NCBI GenBank assembly: GCA_000721375.1
Contig: JOGW01000003.1
Location: forward strand, 372,001 to 436,000
DNA from: Streptomyces sp. NRRL B-3428
GTDB lineage: Bacteria > Actinomycetota > Actinomycetes > Streptomycetales > Streptomycetaceae
Reading direction: 5' to 3'
Length of the DNA: 64,000 nucleotides
Shown: positions 7,636-15,723 of the stretch, piece by piece
How positions within the stretch are numbered: the stretch's first letter is position 1
Layout of the letters: each line of letters starts with the position of its first letter
The notes under the pieces: model-generated
The model's database searches: none
Seen by the model: the letters and a program-made list of their open reading frames with translations, nothing else
Told to the model about the DNA's origin: nothing
Program-made: the position numbers and the translations under genes

Positions 7636-8883
7636 ATGTCGGTACAGCATGCTTCGGATCAATGGGATGCCGAAGCCGGGAGTTCTCCGGAACAGCCGAG
7701 TGACTTGACGTACTTGGGACATCCGGAGCCTCCCGCACCACGTCTCGCCCGCGCCATCCTGCTCGCCGCGCTGGGGAGCTTCCTCGTCATCTCCATGCTC
7801 AATGTGTTCGCTCAGGAAATGAGCCTGGGCATGACCGCGGTGGCCCTGTCGTGCCTGAGCGCCATCTTCGTGCTGCAGCTCAGACACTCACGTCCGGACG
7901 CGCACCGAGCCTCCAGGCGGCAGAAGGTTGTCACCTTGGGGGCTCAGGCGCTTCTGACGTACTTGCCGATTCTGGTCTTCCGCGCCCAATGGGGCGGCAT
8001 GGCCGGGTTCTTAGCCGGCTCCCTGCTGCTTCTGCTGCCGGCGTGGACCGCCTGGGCCTCGTATGCGGCAGTGGGTCTTTCGATGCTGGTGCCGCCGCTC
8101 CTCGACGGTCGTTCCCTGCTCGACAGCTTCTATCTGTGCCAGTCCACGCTGCTGACCGGTGTGGTGGTGTTCGGGCTCACCCGGCTCGCCGATCTGGTGC
8201 ACGTCCTGCACGAGACCAGGGGCCGGCTCGCGCGGATGGCGGTCACCAAGGAACGGCTGCGGTTCGCCCGTGATCTCCATGATCTGCTCGGTTACAGCCT
8301 GTCCGCGATCACGCTGAAGAGCGAGCTCATTCACCGTCTCCTCCCAGGCAATTCACAACGTGCCCTTACGGAGGTACGGGAAGTGCTCGCCATTTCCCGG
8401 CAGTCGCTCGCCGACGTAAGGACCGTCGCCAGTGGTCTGCGGGACATGTCCCTGGCGGAGGAGGTCAACTCCGCCGAAGGGCTGCTCGTCGCCGCGGACG
8501 TCGACATCCGCGTGACCCTGCAGCAGGGCACGATGAGCCAGCAGGTGAGCACCGTGCTCGCCGCCGTGCTGCGCGAGGCGGTCACCAATCTGCTGCGGCA
8601 CTCGAAGGCCGACAGCTGTGTGATCGCGGCGGTGCAGCAGGGCGGCCGGGTCCGGCTGCTCGTCGAGAACAACGGAGTCCAGCCCGACTACCGGGACCTG
8701 TCCGTGCACAGCGGCAGCGGCCTGGGCAACCTCGCCTCCAGGATGCGCGAGATCGACGGCGAGCTGCACACCGACCGGGGCCCCGACGACACCTTCCGGC
8801 TCGTCGCCGAGGCCCCTGCCTTCCCCGAACGACAGCCCGGTGCCGACACCGTGGCACCGGCCGCCCGAGAAGCAGCGGCCTGA
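7636..8883 (+). CDS. NarL-type sensor histidine kinase
   Basis: A 415-aa membrane kinase. Four to six hydrophobic segments occupy residues about 38-185. The HisKA_3 box R-D-L-H-D-L-L-G carries the phosphorylated His215. The ATPase part has the N box R-E-A-V-T-N-L-L-R-H and a G-S-G-L-G-N-L motif near residue 360, so the kinase is intact and resembles DesK-class sensors. ATG 7636 is preferred over the TTG directly before it because GAGGGGGA lies at a good distance. It sits 20 bases before the regulator gene. As the last operon in the cluster it may control the pathway or self-resistance; that is inference. Confidence 0.85.
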   Translation: MSVQHASDQWDAEAGSSPEQPSDLTYLGHPEPPAPRLARAILLAALGSFLVISMLNVFAQEMSLGMTAVALSCLSAIFVLQLRHSRPDAHRASRRQKVVTLGAQALLTYLPILVFRAQWGGMAGFLAGSLLLLLPAWTAWASYAAVGLSMLVPPLLDGRSLLDSFYLCQSTLLTGVVVFGLTRLADLVHVLHETRGRLARMAVTKERLRFARDLHDLLGYSLSAITLKSELIHRLLPGNSQRALTEVREVLAISRQSLADVRTVASGLRDMSLAEEVNSAEGLLVAADVDIRVTLQQGTMSQQVSTVLAAVLREAVTNLLRHSKADSCVIAAVQQGGRVRLLVENNGVQPDYRDLSVHSGSGLGNLASRMREIDGELHTDRGPDDTFRLVAEAPAFPERQPGADTVAPAAREAAA

Positions 8884-8903
8884 GCCGCGAAGGAGATCCG
8901 TAA

Positions 8904-9515
8904 GTGGCCATACGCCTGCTCCTGGCCGAGGACATGAACATGGTGCGCGGTGCGCTGGTGGCGCTGCTCAACCTGGAGGACGACTTCGAGGTGGTGGCTG
9001 AACTGGCGCGCGGCGACCAGATCGTGCCCACCGCGCTCGACTGCCGTCCCGACGTGGCGATCATCGACATCGACCTGCCCGGACTCGACGGCCTGAACGC
9101 GGCCGCCCGGCTCAAGGAGAAGCTGCCGGAGTGCCGGACGCTGATCCTCACGAGCCTGGGCCGCCCCGGCACGGTACGCCGAGCGCTCACCGCCCAGGTC
9201 AACGGCTATCTGCTCAAGGACGCCCCGCCGCATGAACTGGCCGACGCCATCCGCCGGGTGGTGGCGGGCCAGCGTGTCATCGATCCGCAGCTCGCGCTCG
9301 ACGTGTGGGGCACCGCGGACAACCCGATGACGGAGCGGGAGACGGAGGTGCTGCGGCTCGCCGCGGAGGGCCTGGAGGCCGGGGAGATCGCCAAGCAGCT
9401 GCAGCTGGCCCGCGGGACCGTACGCAACTACCTCACCTCGGCGGTGACGAAGCTGCTCGCCCGCAACCGCGTGGACGCCATCCGGATCGCGCGGGACGCG
9501 GGGTGGCTGCCGTAG
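8904..9515 (+). CDS. LuxR/NarL-family response regulator
   Basis: A 203-aa two-domain regulator. The receiver domain has the acidic pair E9/D10, phospho-acceptor Asp55 (I-I-D-I-D-L-P-G), the switch Thr/Ser in L-I-L-T-S, and Lys in L-L-K-D. The C-terminal LuxR-type helix-turn-helix (T-E-R-E-T-E-V-L-R-L-A-A-E-G, then the R-G-T-V-R-N-Y-L-T-S-A recognition helix) spans about residues 140-195. GTG start with AAGGAG ten bases upstream. It pairs with the kinase at 7636-8883. The palindromic array directly downstream (9543-9665) is a possible binding target. Confidence 0.88.
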   Translation: MAIRLLLAEDMNMVRGALVALLNLEDDFEVVAELARGDQIVPTALDCRPDVAIIDIDLPGLDGLNAAARLKEKLPECRTLILTSLGRPGTVRRALTAQVNGYLLKDAPPHELADAIRRVVAGQRVIDPQLALDVWGTADNPMTERETEVLRLAAEGLEAGEIAKQLQLARGTVRNYLTSAVTKLLARNRVDAIRIARDAGWLP

Positions 9516-9542
9516 GGATTCGGCGGCGCGGGGTCATCCGCG

Positions 9543-9665
9543 GTCGTACGGCGTGAGGTTGCCCGGCGCGAGGCCAAGCACTGTCGTACGACGCGAGGCC
9601 AAACACTGTCGTACGACGCGAGGCCAAGCACCGTCGTTCGACGCCAGGTTGACCGGCGCGAGGTC
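9543..9665. repeat. Tandem repeat of GTCGTACGAC palindromes, 25-bp step
   Basis: Three palindromic cores at 9583-9592, 9608-9617 and 9633-9642 (GTCGTACGAC twice, then GTCGTTCGAC) are spaced exactly 25 bases and joined by a conserved GCGAGGCCAAGCACT spacer. A fourth related core at 9543-9552 is 40 bases upstream. The outer units share AGGTTGnCCGGCGCGAGG, giving a roughly symmetrical layout. The array lies between the convergent ends of the response regulator and the SagB-like gene. Confidence 0.8.
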
Positions 9666-9666
9666 A

Positions 9667-10404
9667 TCACACCGTGTCGCGTGGACCCGACCGGCCGAGG
9701 ATCTCCGGGCGCGGCCGGTCGCCCTCCGCCTTGGTGGCCATGCCGGCCGCCGCGAGGTAGTCGAGGATCCGCTCCGTCACCCCCGCGGGCAGCGCCAGCG
9801 CGGCTGATGCCTGGTCGGGGGTGACCGGCCAGACCAACAGGCCGAGCACCCACACCACTTCGGGGCGGTGCACATGGACGCGGTACGAGGCGTCGGGCGC
9901 CTGGACGCTGACGACGCCGTGCCCGACGGAGAACGACACGCCACCGGGCAGCCGCACCAACTCCCGCCCCGGCAACGGCGCCAGCGTGAAGTGCGCGAGC
10001 GGTGAGACGGGCACGGCCGAGAGCAGCGGACCGCTCAGGTCGTCGACGCCGAGCGTACGGACGATCAGGTGCGACAGCCGTCCGAGATGCAGCAGCAGAC
10101 GGTGCCCGTCGTCGAGGCGTTCGCCAGGGCTGGCTCCGGGGCTTGCCTCGGAGCTTGCTTCTGAGCTTGTTTCTGGGCTTGCTTCGGGGCCGACCCCGTG
10201 ACCGCCCTCGAGATTGGACAGCAGCACGGGCCCCAACTCCATGCGCCGCAGCATCTGTTCGAGCGCGGGATGCGGGGCGGGAACCCGCTCGCTGCCCCAG
10301 GGGCCGGACAGCACCAGTTCGCCCTCCAGGTCCCCCGGCTCGACCACCACGTCCTCAGCCAGCGACCAGAGGTCGACGGTGAGTGCGTCGACGTCGTCCG
10401 GCAT
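9667..10404 (-). CDS. Protein resembling the N-terminal domain of SagB-type RiPP dehydrogenases
   Basis: 245 aa. The layout resembles the first half of actinobacterial SagB/thiopeptide-type azoline dehydrogenases: an opening G-P-W-G-S segment, a helical R-R-M-E-L-G-P-V stretch, L-S-H-L-I-V-R-T-L-G, P-L-L-S-A-V-P-V-S, and a closing L-D-Y-L-A-A-A-G-M near the end. The FMN-binding nitroreductase domain that follows in full-length enzymes (about 450-500 aa) is absent, and the chain simply stops. A low-complexity stretch of Ser/Glu/Ala/Pro repeats, from imperfect 12-base DNA repeats near 10127-10190, interrupts the middle. Start at 10404 has a GGGAGGAGG site. It may be a leader-binding partner or a truncated relic. 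The family call is from memory of the pattern. Confidence 0.5.
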   Translation of the reverse strand: MPDDVDALTVDLWSLAEDVVVEPGDLEGELVLSGPWGSERVPAPHPALEQMLRRMELGPVLLSNLEGGHGVGPEASPETSSEASSEASPGASPGERLDDGHRLLLHLGRLSHLIVRTLGVDDLSGPLLSAVPVSPLAHFTLAPLPGRELVRLPGGVSFSVGHGVVSVQAPDASYRVHVHRPEVVWVLGLLVWPVTPDQASAALALPAGVTERILDYLAAAGMATKAEGDRPRPEILGRSGPRDTV

Positions 10405-10847
10405 GACAGCCTCCTCCCGGCCCCCTTCGTGCGAACGCGAAACCGCGTTCACCGTGCGTCTCGATTGTGGCCGCACGCCCGTAGCGCAGAAACCGATCCC
10501 CTCACAGGCTCGGCATGAAGATTTCACGCCACCCCCGGGGCGCCGCTCGACGGCCTGTGGTCCGACCGGTCGGACGAGAGCCGTCCGAAGTGCCCCTAGG
10601 GGACGGCTCCGTGATCCCCCACAGGACCCCGATGCCACCGCGCCGACCGCCGCCCCGCGCGGGGACCCGCCTCCATCAGGCCCAAAGGTGCGCGGAGCAA
10701 GGTCCGTTGACCCGGATGCCGCCGCCCCGCGGCACACACAGCGACCCCCTCCCCAGAGGTCGGAAAGCACCCCCTAAGGCGTGCTTCCGGGTGGGCCCAG
10801 GGTTGATCCCGATGGTCCGGAACGCCCCGGTCCGCGACCGTTGAAGC
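10405..10847. other. Long intergenic region with palindromes
   Basis: 443 bases with no credible gene between divergent units. A perfect 16-base palindrome (GTCCGACCGGTCGGAC) lies at 10560-10575. It is followed by a 9-base inverted repeat (GAGCCGTCC / GGACGGCTC, 10578-10609) enclosing CCCCTAGGGG. The first could be an operator and the second a hairpin. Nothing else is apparent. Confidence 0.5.
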
Positions 10848-11453
10848 ATGACAACGACAGAGCGCACCCCCCGCCGCCTCGCCGTTCTGATCCCCGCCCT
10901 TCTGCTGTCGTACGGCGTCCTGCGCCTGATCGACGGACTGGACGGCGACCACGGCCCCGGCCTGGCATGGAACCTCGGTCACGTGTTCTTCCTCGCCGCC
11001 TTCGCCCTGCTCGGCGCGTTCGTCGTGACGCTGCGCCGGATGGTCCCCGAGACCACCCCCCGAGGACGGGCCGCCGCGAACACCGCCATGGCCGCAGGTC
11101 TGGCGGGTGCCGCCTGCTTCATCTGGGTCATCATCGGTGACCTCAGCCCCGCACTCGCCGATGCCGCCCCGCTGCCCGAACCGCTCCAGCTCGCGGGCCC
11201 GCTCGCCTTCCAGATCGGCCTGATCGCGCTCTTGACGATGCTGGCGACGGCCCGCCCCCGCAAGCTCCCCGTCTGGTCGCCGATCCTGACCTTCGTCTCC
11301 TTCGCACTGATCACCGCGAACCTGGATCTGCTCCCCCTCGCGGCCCTCACGTTGCTGGCCGCCTTCGCTCCCCTGGCCGCCACCGCGAACTCACTCCCGC
11401 ACCAGGCGGTTTGGACCCCCACCCCCACCCCCACGGCGAACAACAGCCGCTGA
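10848..11453 (+). CDS. Six-helix membrane protein of unknown function
   Basis: A 201-aa integral membrane protein with about six hydrophobic helices (near residues 11-30, 42-62, 75-100, 115-135, 143-158 and 160-182). A short basic N-terminus (T-T-T-E-R-T-P-R-R) and a Thr/Pro-rich tail flank them. No catalytic motif is seen and the family is not recognised. No clear ribosome site precedes the ATG, so the transcript may be nearly leaderless. It stands alone, 180 bases before the phospholipase gene. Confidence 0.65.
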   Translation: MTTTERTPRRLAVLIPALLLSYGVLRLIDGLDGDHGPGLAWNLGHVFFLAAFALLGAFVVTLRRMVPETTPRGRAAANTAMAAGLAGAACFIWVIIGDLSPALADAAPLPEPLQLAGPLAFQIGLIALLTMLATARPRKLPVWSPILTFVSFALITANLDLLPLAALTLLAAFAPLAATANSLPHQAVWTPTPTPTANNSR

Positions 11454-11633
11454 CCCCGCCCGGGTGTCCGGCCCTCGCCGCTGACGGCGTACCGGACCTG
11501 GAGGCTGCGCGCACCTGCCGGACGCTGCGCGTATATGAGGCGCATACAGATCACGTAGCTCCGCGGCGAACGCTGTGCGAGCCCCGCAGGACGACTGCGG
11601 GGCCACCGCGTCCCCCACGGAGGAGATCCCCGC

Positions 11634-12086
11634 ATGCGCCGCCGCCTCATAGCCCCGCCGGCCACCCTCGCCCTCACGCTCAGCGCCGCACTCCTCTCGG
11701 CGAGCTCGGCCGTCGCGGCCCCCGCCGACAAGCCCCAGGTGCTGAGCAGTTGGACCCAGACCAGCGCGAGCAGCGCCAACGCCTTCGCCGCGGCCCGCGC
11801 CAACCAGGGCGCATGGAGCAGCTACAGCTTCGACTGGTCCACCGACTACTGCTCGTCCTCACCGGACAACCCGGCCGGCTTCCCCTTCAAGAACGCCTGT
11901 GCCCGCCACGACTTCGGCTACCGCAACTACAAGGCGGCCAACACCTTCGACACCAACAAGGCCCGCCTGGACGACGCCTTCTACGCCGACCTCAAGCGCG
12001 TCTGCGCCGCGTACTCGGGCCTGAAGAAGACCGCCTGCGACGGCACGGCCTGGACCTACTACCAGGCAGTCGACAAGCTGGGCTGA
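11634..12086 (+). CDS. Secreted prokaryotic phospholipase A2
   Basis: 150 aa with a classical signal peptide (M-R-R-R-L, hydrophobic core, cleavage after A-V-A-A near residue 29). The mature enzyme has the bacterial phospholipase A2 signature: F-D-W-S-T-D-Y-C-S-S-S-P-D-N-P-A-G-F-P-F, then N-A-C-A-R-H-D-F-G-Y-R-N-Y, containing the catalytic His-Asp pair. Four cysteines suit two disulfides. Length matches the Streptomyces violaceoruber-type enzymes. These calcium-dependent extracellular enzymes release the sn-2 acyl chain of phospholipids. A GGAGGAGA site precedes the ATG, and a strong hairpin follows the stop. Confidence 0.93.
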   Translation: MRRRLIAPPATLALTLSAALLSASSAVAAPADKPQVLSSWTQTSASSANAFAAARANQGAWSSYSFDWSTDYCSSSPDNPAGFPFKNACARHDFGYRNYKAANTFDTNKARLDDAFYADLKRVCAAYSGLKKTACDGTAWTYYQAVDKLG

Positions 12087-12108
12087 CCCACCCCGAACCC
12101 ACAAGAAC

Positions 12109-12147
12109 GCCCCTTGGCCTGCCGGTCACCCGGCGAACCAAGGGGCG
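12109..12147. terminator. Hairpin after the phospholipase gene
   Basis: CGCCCCTTGG and CCAAGGGGCG form a perfect 10-base outer stem, with an inner GCCGG/CCGGC pair around a TCAC loop. It ends ten bases before the duplicated ychF end. Confidence 0.8.
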
Positions 12148-12156
12148 TACTGCTGA

Positions 12157-12184
12157 TCAGACGTTGAAGCGGAACTCCACCACA
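12157..12184 (-). pseudogene. Detached 3' end of ychF (left attachment site of the island)
   Basis: On the minus strand these bases encode V-V-E-F-R-F-N-V-stop, the exact C-terminus of the YchF protein encoded at 28693-29781, but here with a TGA stop and no gene in front. Bases 12164-12184 are identical to 28700-28720 (21 bases), and the match extends to 26 of 28695-28720 with one difference. This looks like the chromosomal 3' end cut off by insertion of the element to the right. The element brought a replacement end. Confidence 0.85.
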
Positions 12185-12212
12185 AGGCTGTGACCTGCGG
12201 AAATGCGGGCGC

Positions 12213-12237
12213 ATCCCAGCACCATCCCAGCACGGGA
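12213..12237. repeat. Left-end paired ATCCCAGCAC repeats
   Basis: Two direct copies of ATCCCAGCAC at 12213 and 12224, 11 bases apart. The whole 25-base block is identical to 28583-28607 near the other end. Such paired same-phase repeats suit recombinase arm sites or excision-factor sites. Confidence 0.75.
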
Positions 12238-12540
12238 TGCGCGACAAAGCACAAGAAGACCGAAGATCGCCAACGCTACCCGGCAGCGCCCGCACATGCC
12301 TGAAGTCTGCGGAACTTCTACGAGCGCCACATCAGGCTCGTGCCACCGCGCCAAACCTCGTAGAGCAGCACAGCGCTCGCGCTCACTCGCGGTCCTCCTG
12401 GACGCCGGTGGCCAGCTCCGCCGCCTGGCCGCCGCCCAGAATGTACGTCCAGACCTGGGGGCCGGCTCGAGCCTCCACAGATCCCGTATACCCCCGGTTT
12501 GGCTGGGCATAGTCAGAAGCTTCCGCGCTGTCGCAGGTCA

Positions 12541-12613
12541 GCCTGCATAGCCCAGCGAATGGAGCAGGTGCCTTCTAAGCGCTTGGCCGCAGGTTCGAGT
12601 CCTGCCGGGGGCG
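12541..12613 (+). tRNA. Degenerate tRNA-Arg(TCT)-like gene on the island
   Basis: A 73-base cloverleaf can be drawn. The anticodon loop CTTCTAA gives anticodon TCT (12574-12576) on a five-pair stem with two wobble pairs (12567-12571/12579-12583). The T arm is perfect (GCAGG TTCGAGT CCTGC, 12589-12605). The acceptor stem is poor (G-C, C-G, C-G and a T-G pair, then two mismatches), the D stem has one mismatch, and the D loop lacks the usual GG. CCA is not encoded. It may be an element-borne tRNA or a tRNA 3' half captured at an older integration event with a decayed 5' half. Confidence 0.55.
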
Positions 12614-12741
12614 CCCCAAACATGGCTGGTCGGGGCTCTCTCGGACCGCCAGCGGAGAAACGGTGCGCGCGGTACTGCGCCGTTCGTTCAGAGCGTTGGA
12701 TTCCGTGCTCCAGAGAGGGGCAACGTGGATCAGCTCAGCAT

Positions 12742-13935
12742 TCAGCTGGCCGAAGTGAGACGCGCCAGGCCCCCCTTCTCCAGCTCGTGCACGACCAGCT
12801 CCTCCATCACGTGTCGCTCCCTGGCGGAGGCGTGGGCGAGGTCGTGCAGGGCAGCAGCACGCCTGGCGAAGTCCCGCCTCACCGCATCGGTCGGCCAGGG
12901 GATCTTGTAACGGGAAAAGTCCTTGCGCCTCATCGCGCGGGCCTGCTCGCCCTGCGTAACGGCCGTCAACTCCCGCCTCCGGTAACGCAGCGAGTGCAAC
13001 AACCACATCCGATCGACCTCTGACTCCGTGTAAATCGCGAGCGTCCGCCGGCCTGGCACAACCGGGGTAGTGGTGAGCACGGTCCGCACCTCCCCGGGAC
13101 GGGGCGCGATCAAAAGGCTGCCGGACGGGCATACAACATCCGCTTGCGCCACGGTGCGTAAAGTCACTTCACCCAGATGTACTGTCCTGCAGTTCAGTAC
13201 TTCGCGGGGAGACACCCACGGCATAGCCGACTGCTCGCTGTCCGGCAGAGACTGTGCCACACCAGCCGTAACCTGACACACTTCGCCCACTGCACGCTCG
13301 GCAGCCGGACCTTGCCCGCACGTCTGCAGCGCCTCCACAAAATGCGCATCCGCTAGCCCCGTCGCGCAAGACACAATCCGGGTGTTCAACGCATTCTTGC
13401 GCTCAGCGAGCGAGATCAGCGAAAGCAGCCTCTCCCGCACCGGCGCTGGAGGCACTGGCACGGGAAGTCGGTTGAGTGCCTGCAGAGGCAAGGTCATGTG
13501 CTCGGCGTTCGACGAGGACAGCGTGAGATAGCTGTGACTCTGCGAGGTCTTCAGCCACCATCGAAGCCACAGATCCCATTGTTGGGTGCGGCTCTCTGGT
13601 GTCCAGCGGACGACCGCGAGCGACCTGGCGACATTCCATCCTGCGTGCTCCTCCCCTGCAACTGCTGCCTCCCCCACACGCCCCACGAGCACGACAAGGA
13701 GGTCGCCAGACCTCAGCGTGCTGCGTGGGTGGCGTCTGGCCACATCGGGAGGCACAAATGTGAACTCCTGGACGTGCACACCTCCCTCGACAATCTCTGT
13801 GGCGCGGATCATTGGGATTCCGCCAGATGCCCTCTGCTGTCGCGCAATTCCGTAGGCGGCGTACTCGACCCCAGGGAACTCCCGCAACTCAACGACGGGC
13901 CACGGAGTGGGGACATCATCCGATTCTGTAGTCAT
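12742..13935 (-). CDS. HsdS-like specificity subunit of the second methylase set
   Basis: 397 aa. Two target-recognition-like halves are visible, each ending in a helical segment: about residues 15-185 with V-R-E-R-L-L-S-L-I-S-L-A-E-R-K-N, and about 215-397 with a C-terminal helix near H-V-M-E-E-L-V-V-H-E-L-E-K. The G-D-L-L-V-V-L-V-G-R-V-G-E-A-A-V and P-S-G-S-L-L-I-A-P-R-P segments resemble HsdS strand motifs. The ATG at 13935 is chosen for its GGAGAG site, and the gene overlaps the methylase end by 20 bases. It would give sequence specificity to the methylase at 13916-15337. No endonuclease subunit belongs obviously to this pair. Confidence 0.75.
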   Translation of the reverse strand: MTTESDDVPTPWPVVELREFPGVEYAAYGIARQQRASGGIPMIRATEIVEGGVHVQEFTFVPPDVARRHPRSTLRSGDLLVVLVGRVGEAAVAGEEHAGWNVARSLAVVRWTPESRTQQWDLWLRWWLKTSQSHSYLTLSSSNAEHMTLPLQALNRLPVPVPPAPVRERLLSLISLAERKNALNTRIVSCATGLADAHFVEALQTCGQGPAAERAVGEVCQVTAGVAQSLPDSEQSAMPWVSPREVLNCRTVHLGEVTLRTVAQADVVCPSGSLLIAPRPGEVRTVLTTTPVVPGRRTLAIYTESEVDRMWLLHSLRYRRRELTAVTQGEQARAMRRKDFSRYKIPWPTDAVRRDFARRAAALHDLAHASARERHVMEELVVHELEKGGLARLTSAS

Positions 13936-15337
13936 GCCTGCTCTCCAGGGCATCACGGACTCGGTTCCTGGCTGCGGCGCTACGATCCATGCACTCATAC
14001 AGCTCGGCCTTCCGGTTCCGGTCTCCGTCGCTTGAATGCAACTGCGCGGTGCCCCCGTTCCGTACGTAGCGTGCCGGAGTCAGGTCGAAGCCCGCATCAG
14101 CGATTTCCTCGAGACTCGCCGCACGGCACCATGGCGCGGATTCAGGAGCGCCCTCGTCCTCACAGCGCCGGAGGTCCTGCCACTCACCGAAGATCTGCAG
14201 AAGGCGCTCGACCGAGTCCTGGTCGAAAATGCGCCGTGACCCGTCCCTCGCTGTCGGCAGTTTTCCTGCATCCGCGAACAGGACCCGATGGGTGTTCGGC
14301 CGCTCCCCTTTGGCGAGCAGCCACAGCGCCATGCTCGTGCTGGTGTGTGGAAAGAGCCATGCCGGCAAAGCCACGACGCCTACAACCAGACCGTTCTCGA
14401 GCAACCTGCGACGGATCAGTCCGTCGGTGCTATTGCTGCTGTGGGCTGCTCCGGGGGAGAGCAGGACGACGGCCCGCCCTTGCGGCGTCAGGTCGGCAAG
14501 AATGTGCTGGACCCAGGCGAAGTTCGCGTTACCCGACCGTGGTACCTCCAGGGTCCACCGTCTGTCGTCCTTGAGTTCGCCATGCCCCCAATCTCGCAGG
14601 TTCACAGGAGGGTTGGCGACGATCACGTCGGCCGGTTCCGGCGACGTCCCAGCCCGAAGGCTGTCAGCTTCTCCCTTGCCGAGGTCGGCATGGAATCCGT
14701 GTAGGGCAAGGTTGACGGCCGCGGCATAGCGTGCCGTCGGATTGAGATCCGCTCCGGACAAGCGCACCTCGCCGCCTTGGGTGCGAGCCCGGTAGGCGGC
14801 GGCTCGCAGTAGTCGCCCGCTTCCGCACACCGGATCCCGAACCACCTCGCCTCCTCGGGGAGCGGCCAGTCCTGCGAAGAGGTACGCCAGATCATTCGGC
14901 GTGAAGTAGTCATCGCCGCGCGAATAGCGCGTCGAGTACATGTCGAGCAACACATCGAAGAGCCCCACGTCGGGCTCCAGCCGCCGAACCTCCACGATCA
15001 GCTCGTGGAGAGCCGGATCGATGAGCTCGAAGGGACGGCTCACGCCTTCGTCGCGGCACGCGGGCAGGTTGTAGGTACGAGCGACGGGCGTACGCGGCCA
15101 GATCGCATTCAGCATCGCACCCGCGGACCCCGAGCCGGGTCGCCACGGGCGCCCCGGCTCCACTGCTGCTCCATGGCTGGACCAGCAGTGGAGGTAGACC
15201 ACTTGAAAGGCGAGTCGGTACGTCGTCTCGGCATCAGTCGTGCTGCGCAGCTTCTCAACGGCCAGTAGCACTCGCCGGTACTTCAGGCGCCCCAGCTCGC
15301 CCCCTCGCTCCTTCGGGATCACGACGACATCAGCCAC
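13916..15337 (-). CDS. Type I-like N6-adenine DNA methylase with NPPV motif
   Basis: 473 aa of HsdM/N-6 DNA methylase type. Motif I is D-P-V-C-G-S-G-R-L-L (AdoMet binding). The catalytic motif IV reads N242-P-P-V245, followed by N-L-R-D-W-G and, later, N-A-N-F-A-W-V-Q-H-I-L, as in HsdM. The fourth residue of motif IV is normally aromatic (F, Y or W) and stacks on the flipped adenine, so valine here is unusual and may weaken or abolish catalysis. The N-terminus is shorter than in the HsdM at 20270-21898. It overlaps both neighbours: the small membrane protein upstream and the HsdS-like gene downstream. Confidence 0.8.
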   Translation of the reverse strand: MADVVVIPKERGGELGRLKYRRVLLAVEKLRSTTDAETTYRLAFQVVYLHCWSSHGAAVEPGRPWRPGSGSAGAMLNAIWPRTPVARTYNLPACRDEGVSRPFELIDPALHELIVEVRRLEPDVGLFDVLLDMYSTRYSRGDDYFTPNDLAYLFAGLAAPRGGEVVRDPVCGSGRLLRAAAYRARTQGGEVRLSGADLNPTARYAAAVNLALHGFHADLGKGEADSLRAGTSPEPADVIVANPPVNLRDWGHGELKDDRRWTLEVPRSGNANFAWVQHILADLTPQGRAVVLLSPGAAHSSNSTDGLIRRRLLENGLVVGVVALPAWLFPHTSTSMALWLLAKGERPNTHRVLFADAGKLPTARDGSRRIFDQDSVERLLQIFGEWQDLRRCEDEGAPESAPWCRAASLEEIADAGFDLTPARYVRNGGTAQLHSSDGDRNRKAELYECMDRSAAARNRVRDALESRHDYRIG

Positions 15338-15504
15338 GTAACAGTGGCCAGTCCGATGAGCATGGCGACTCCACAGGCACCACCGCCGTACTTGACAGCT
15401 GTGACAATCTTCCCGGCGCCCGCAAACTCAAGAATGCCTGCCACGAGCCCCACCACCACAGACGCCAGGACGACCACCATCAACAGCAGCGCTCTCTGCG
15501 ACAT
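15319..15504 (-). CDS. Small two-helix membrane protein in the methylase operon
   Basis: A 61-aa protein with two transmembrane helices (about residues 5-27 and 35-58) joined by a short E-F-A-G-A-G-K loop. GGGGGAG lies nine bases before the ATG. Its end overlaps the methylase start by 19 bases, so it is the first gene of a three-gene unit with the methylase and HsdS-like genes. The family is not recognised. A tiny membrane protein leading a DNA-modification operon is reminiscent of membrane effectors in abortive defence, but that is inference. Confidence 0.6.
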   Translation of the reverse strand: MSQRALLLMVVVLASVVVGLVAGILEFAGAGKIVTAVKYGGGACGVAMLIGLATVTWLMSS

Positions 15505-15723
15505 GCCCTAACTCCCCCAGACTGCTCTACCGTTCTGCGGACCGTTCCGCGGACTCGAAAGTAGCGGCCGGGCGCTCTCCGCGTCGCGCAGCACTGGAAT
15601 TTGCTTTTGAGCAAGGGGAGCGGACACGTCCGATGCCGGTCTCAACACGGGGCATCCAACTGGGCAGAGAACCGCCGCGCCAAGCAAGCGCTGTGCCGGG
15701 GCAAGGAGCCATACGGACGAGGG

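Noticed and set aside
9543..9665. CRISPR array interpretation of the 25-base repeats
   Set aside because: The repeats are contiguous with near-identical spacers and there are no cas genes; this is a simple tandem repeat.
12237..12512. Open frames on both strands in the gap between the left attachment site and the tRNA-like gene
   Set aside because: No ribosome sites or recognisable motifs. One minus-strand reading (ending about 12390, with W-T-Y-I-L-G-G-G-Q-A-A-E-L) looks like a real C-terminus but has no start before running into the tRNA-like gene; at most a relic.
15505..15723. Possible small gene between hsdR and the small membrane protein gene
   Set aside because: No frame with a ribosome site or conserved look; treated as the promoter region of the three-gene methylase unit.
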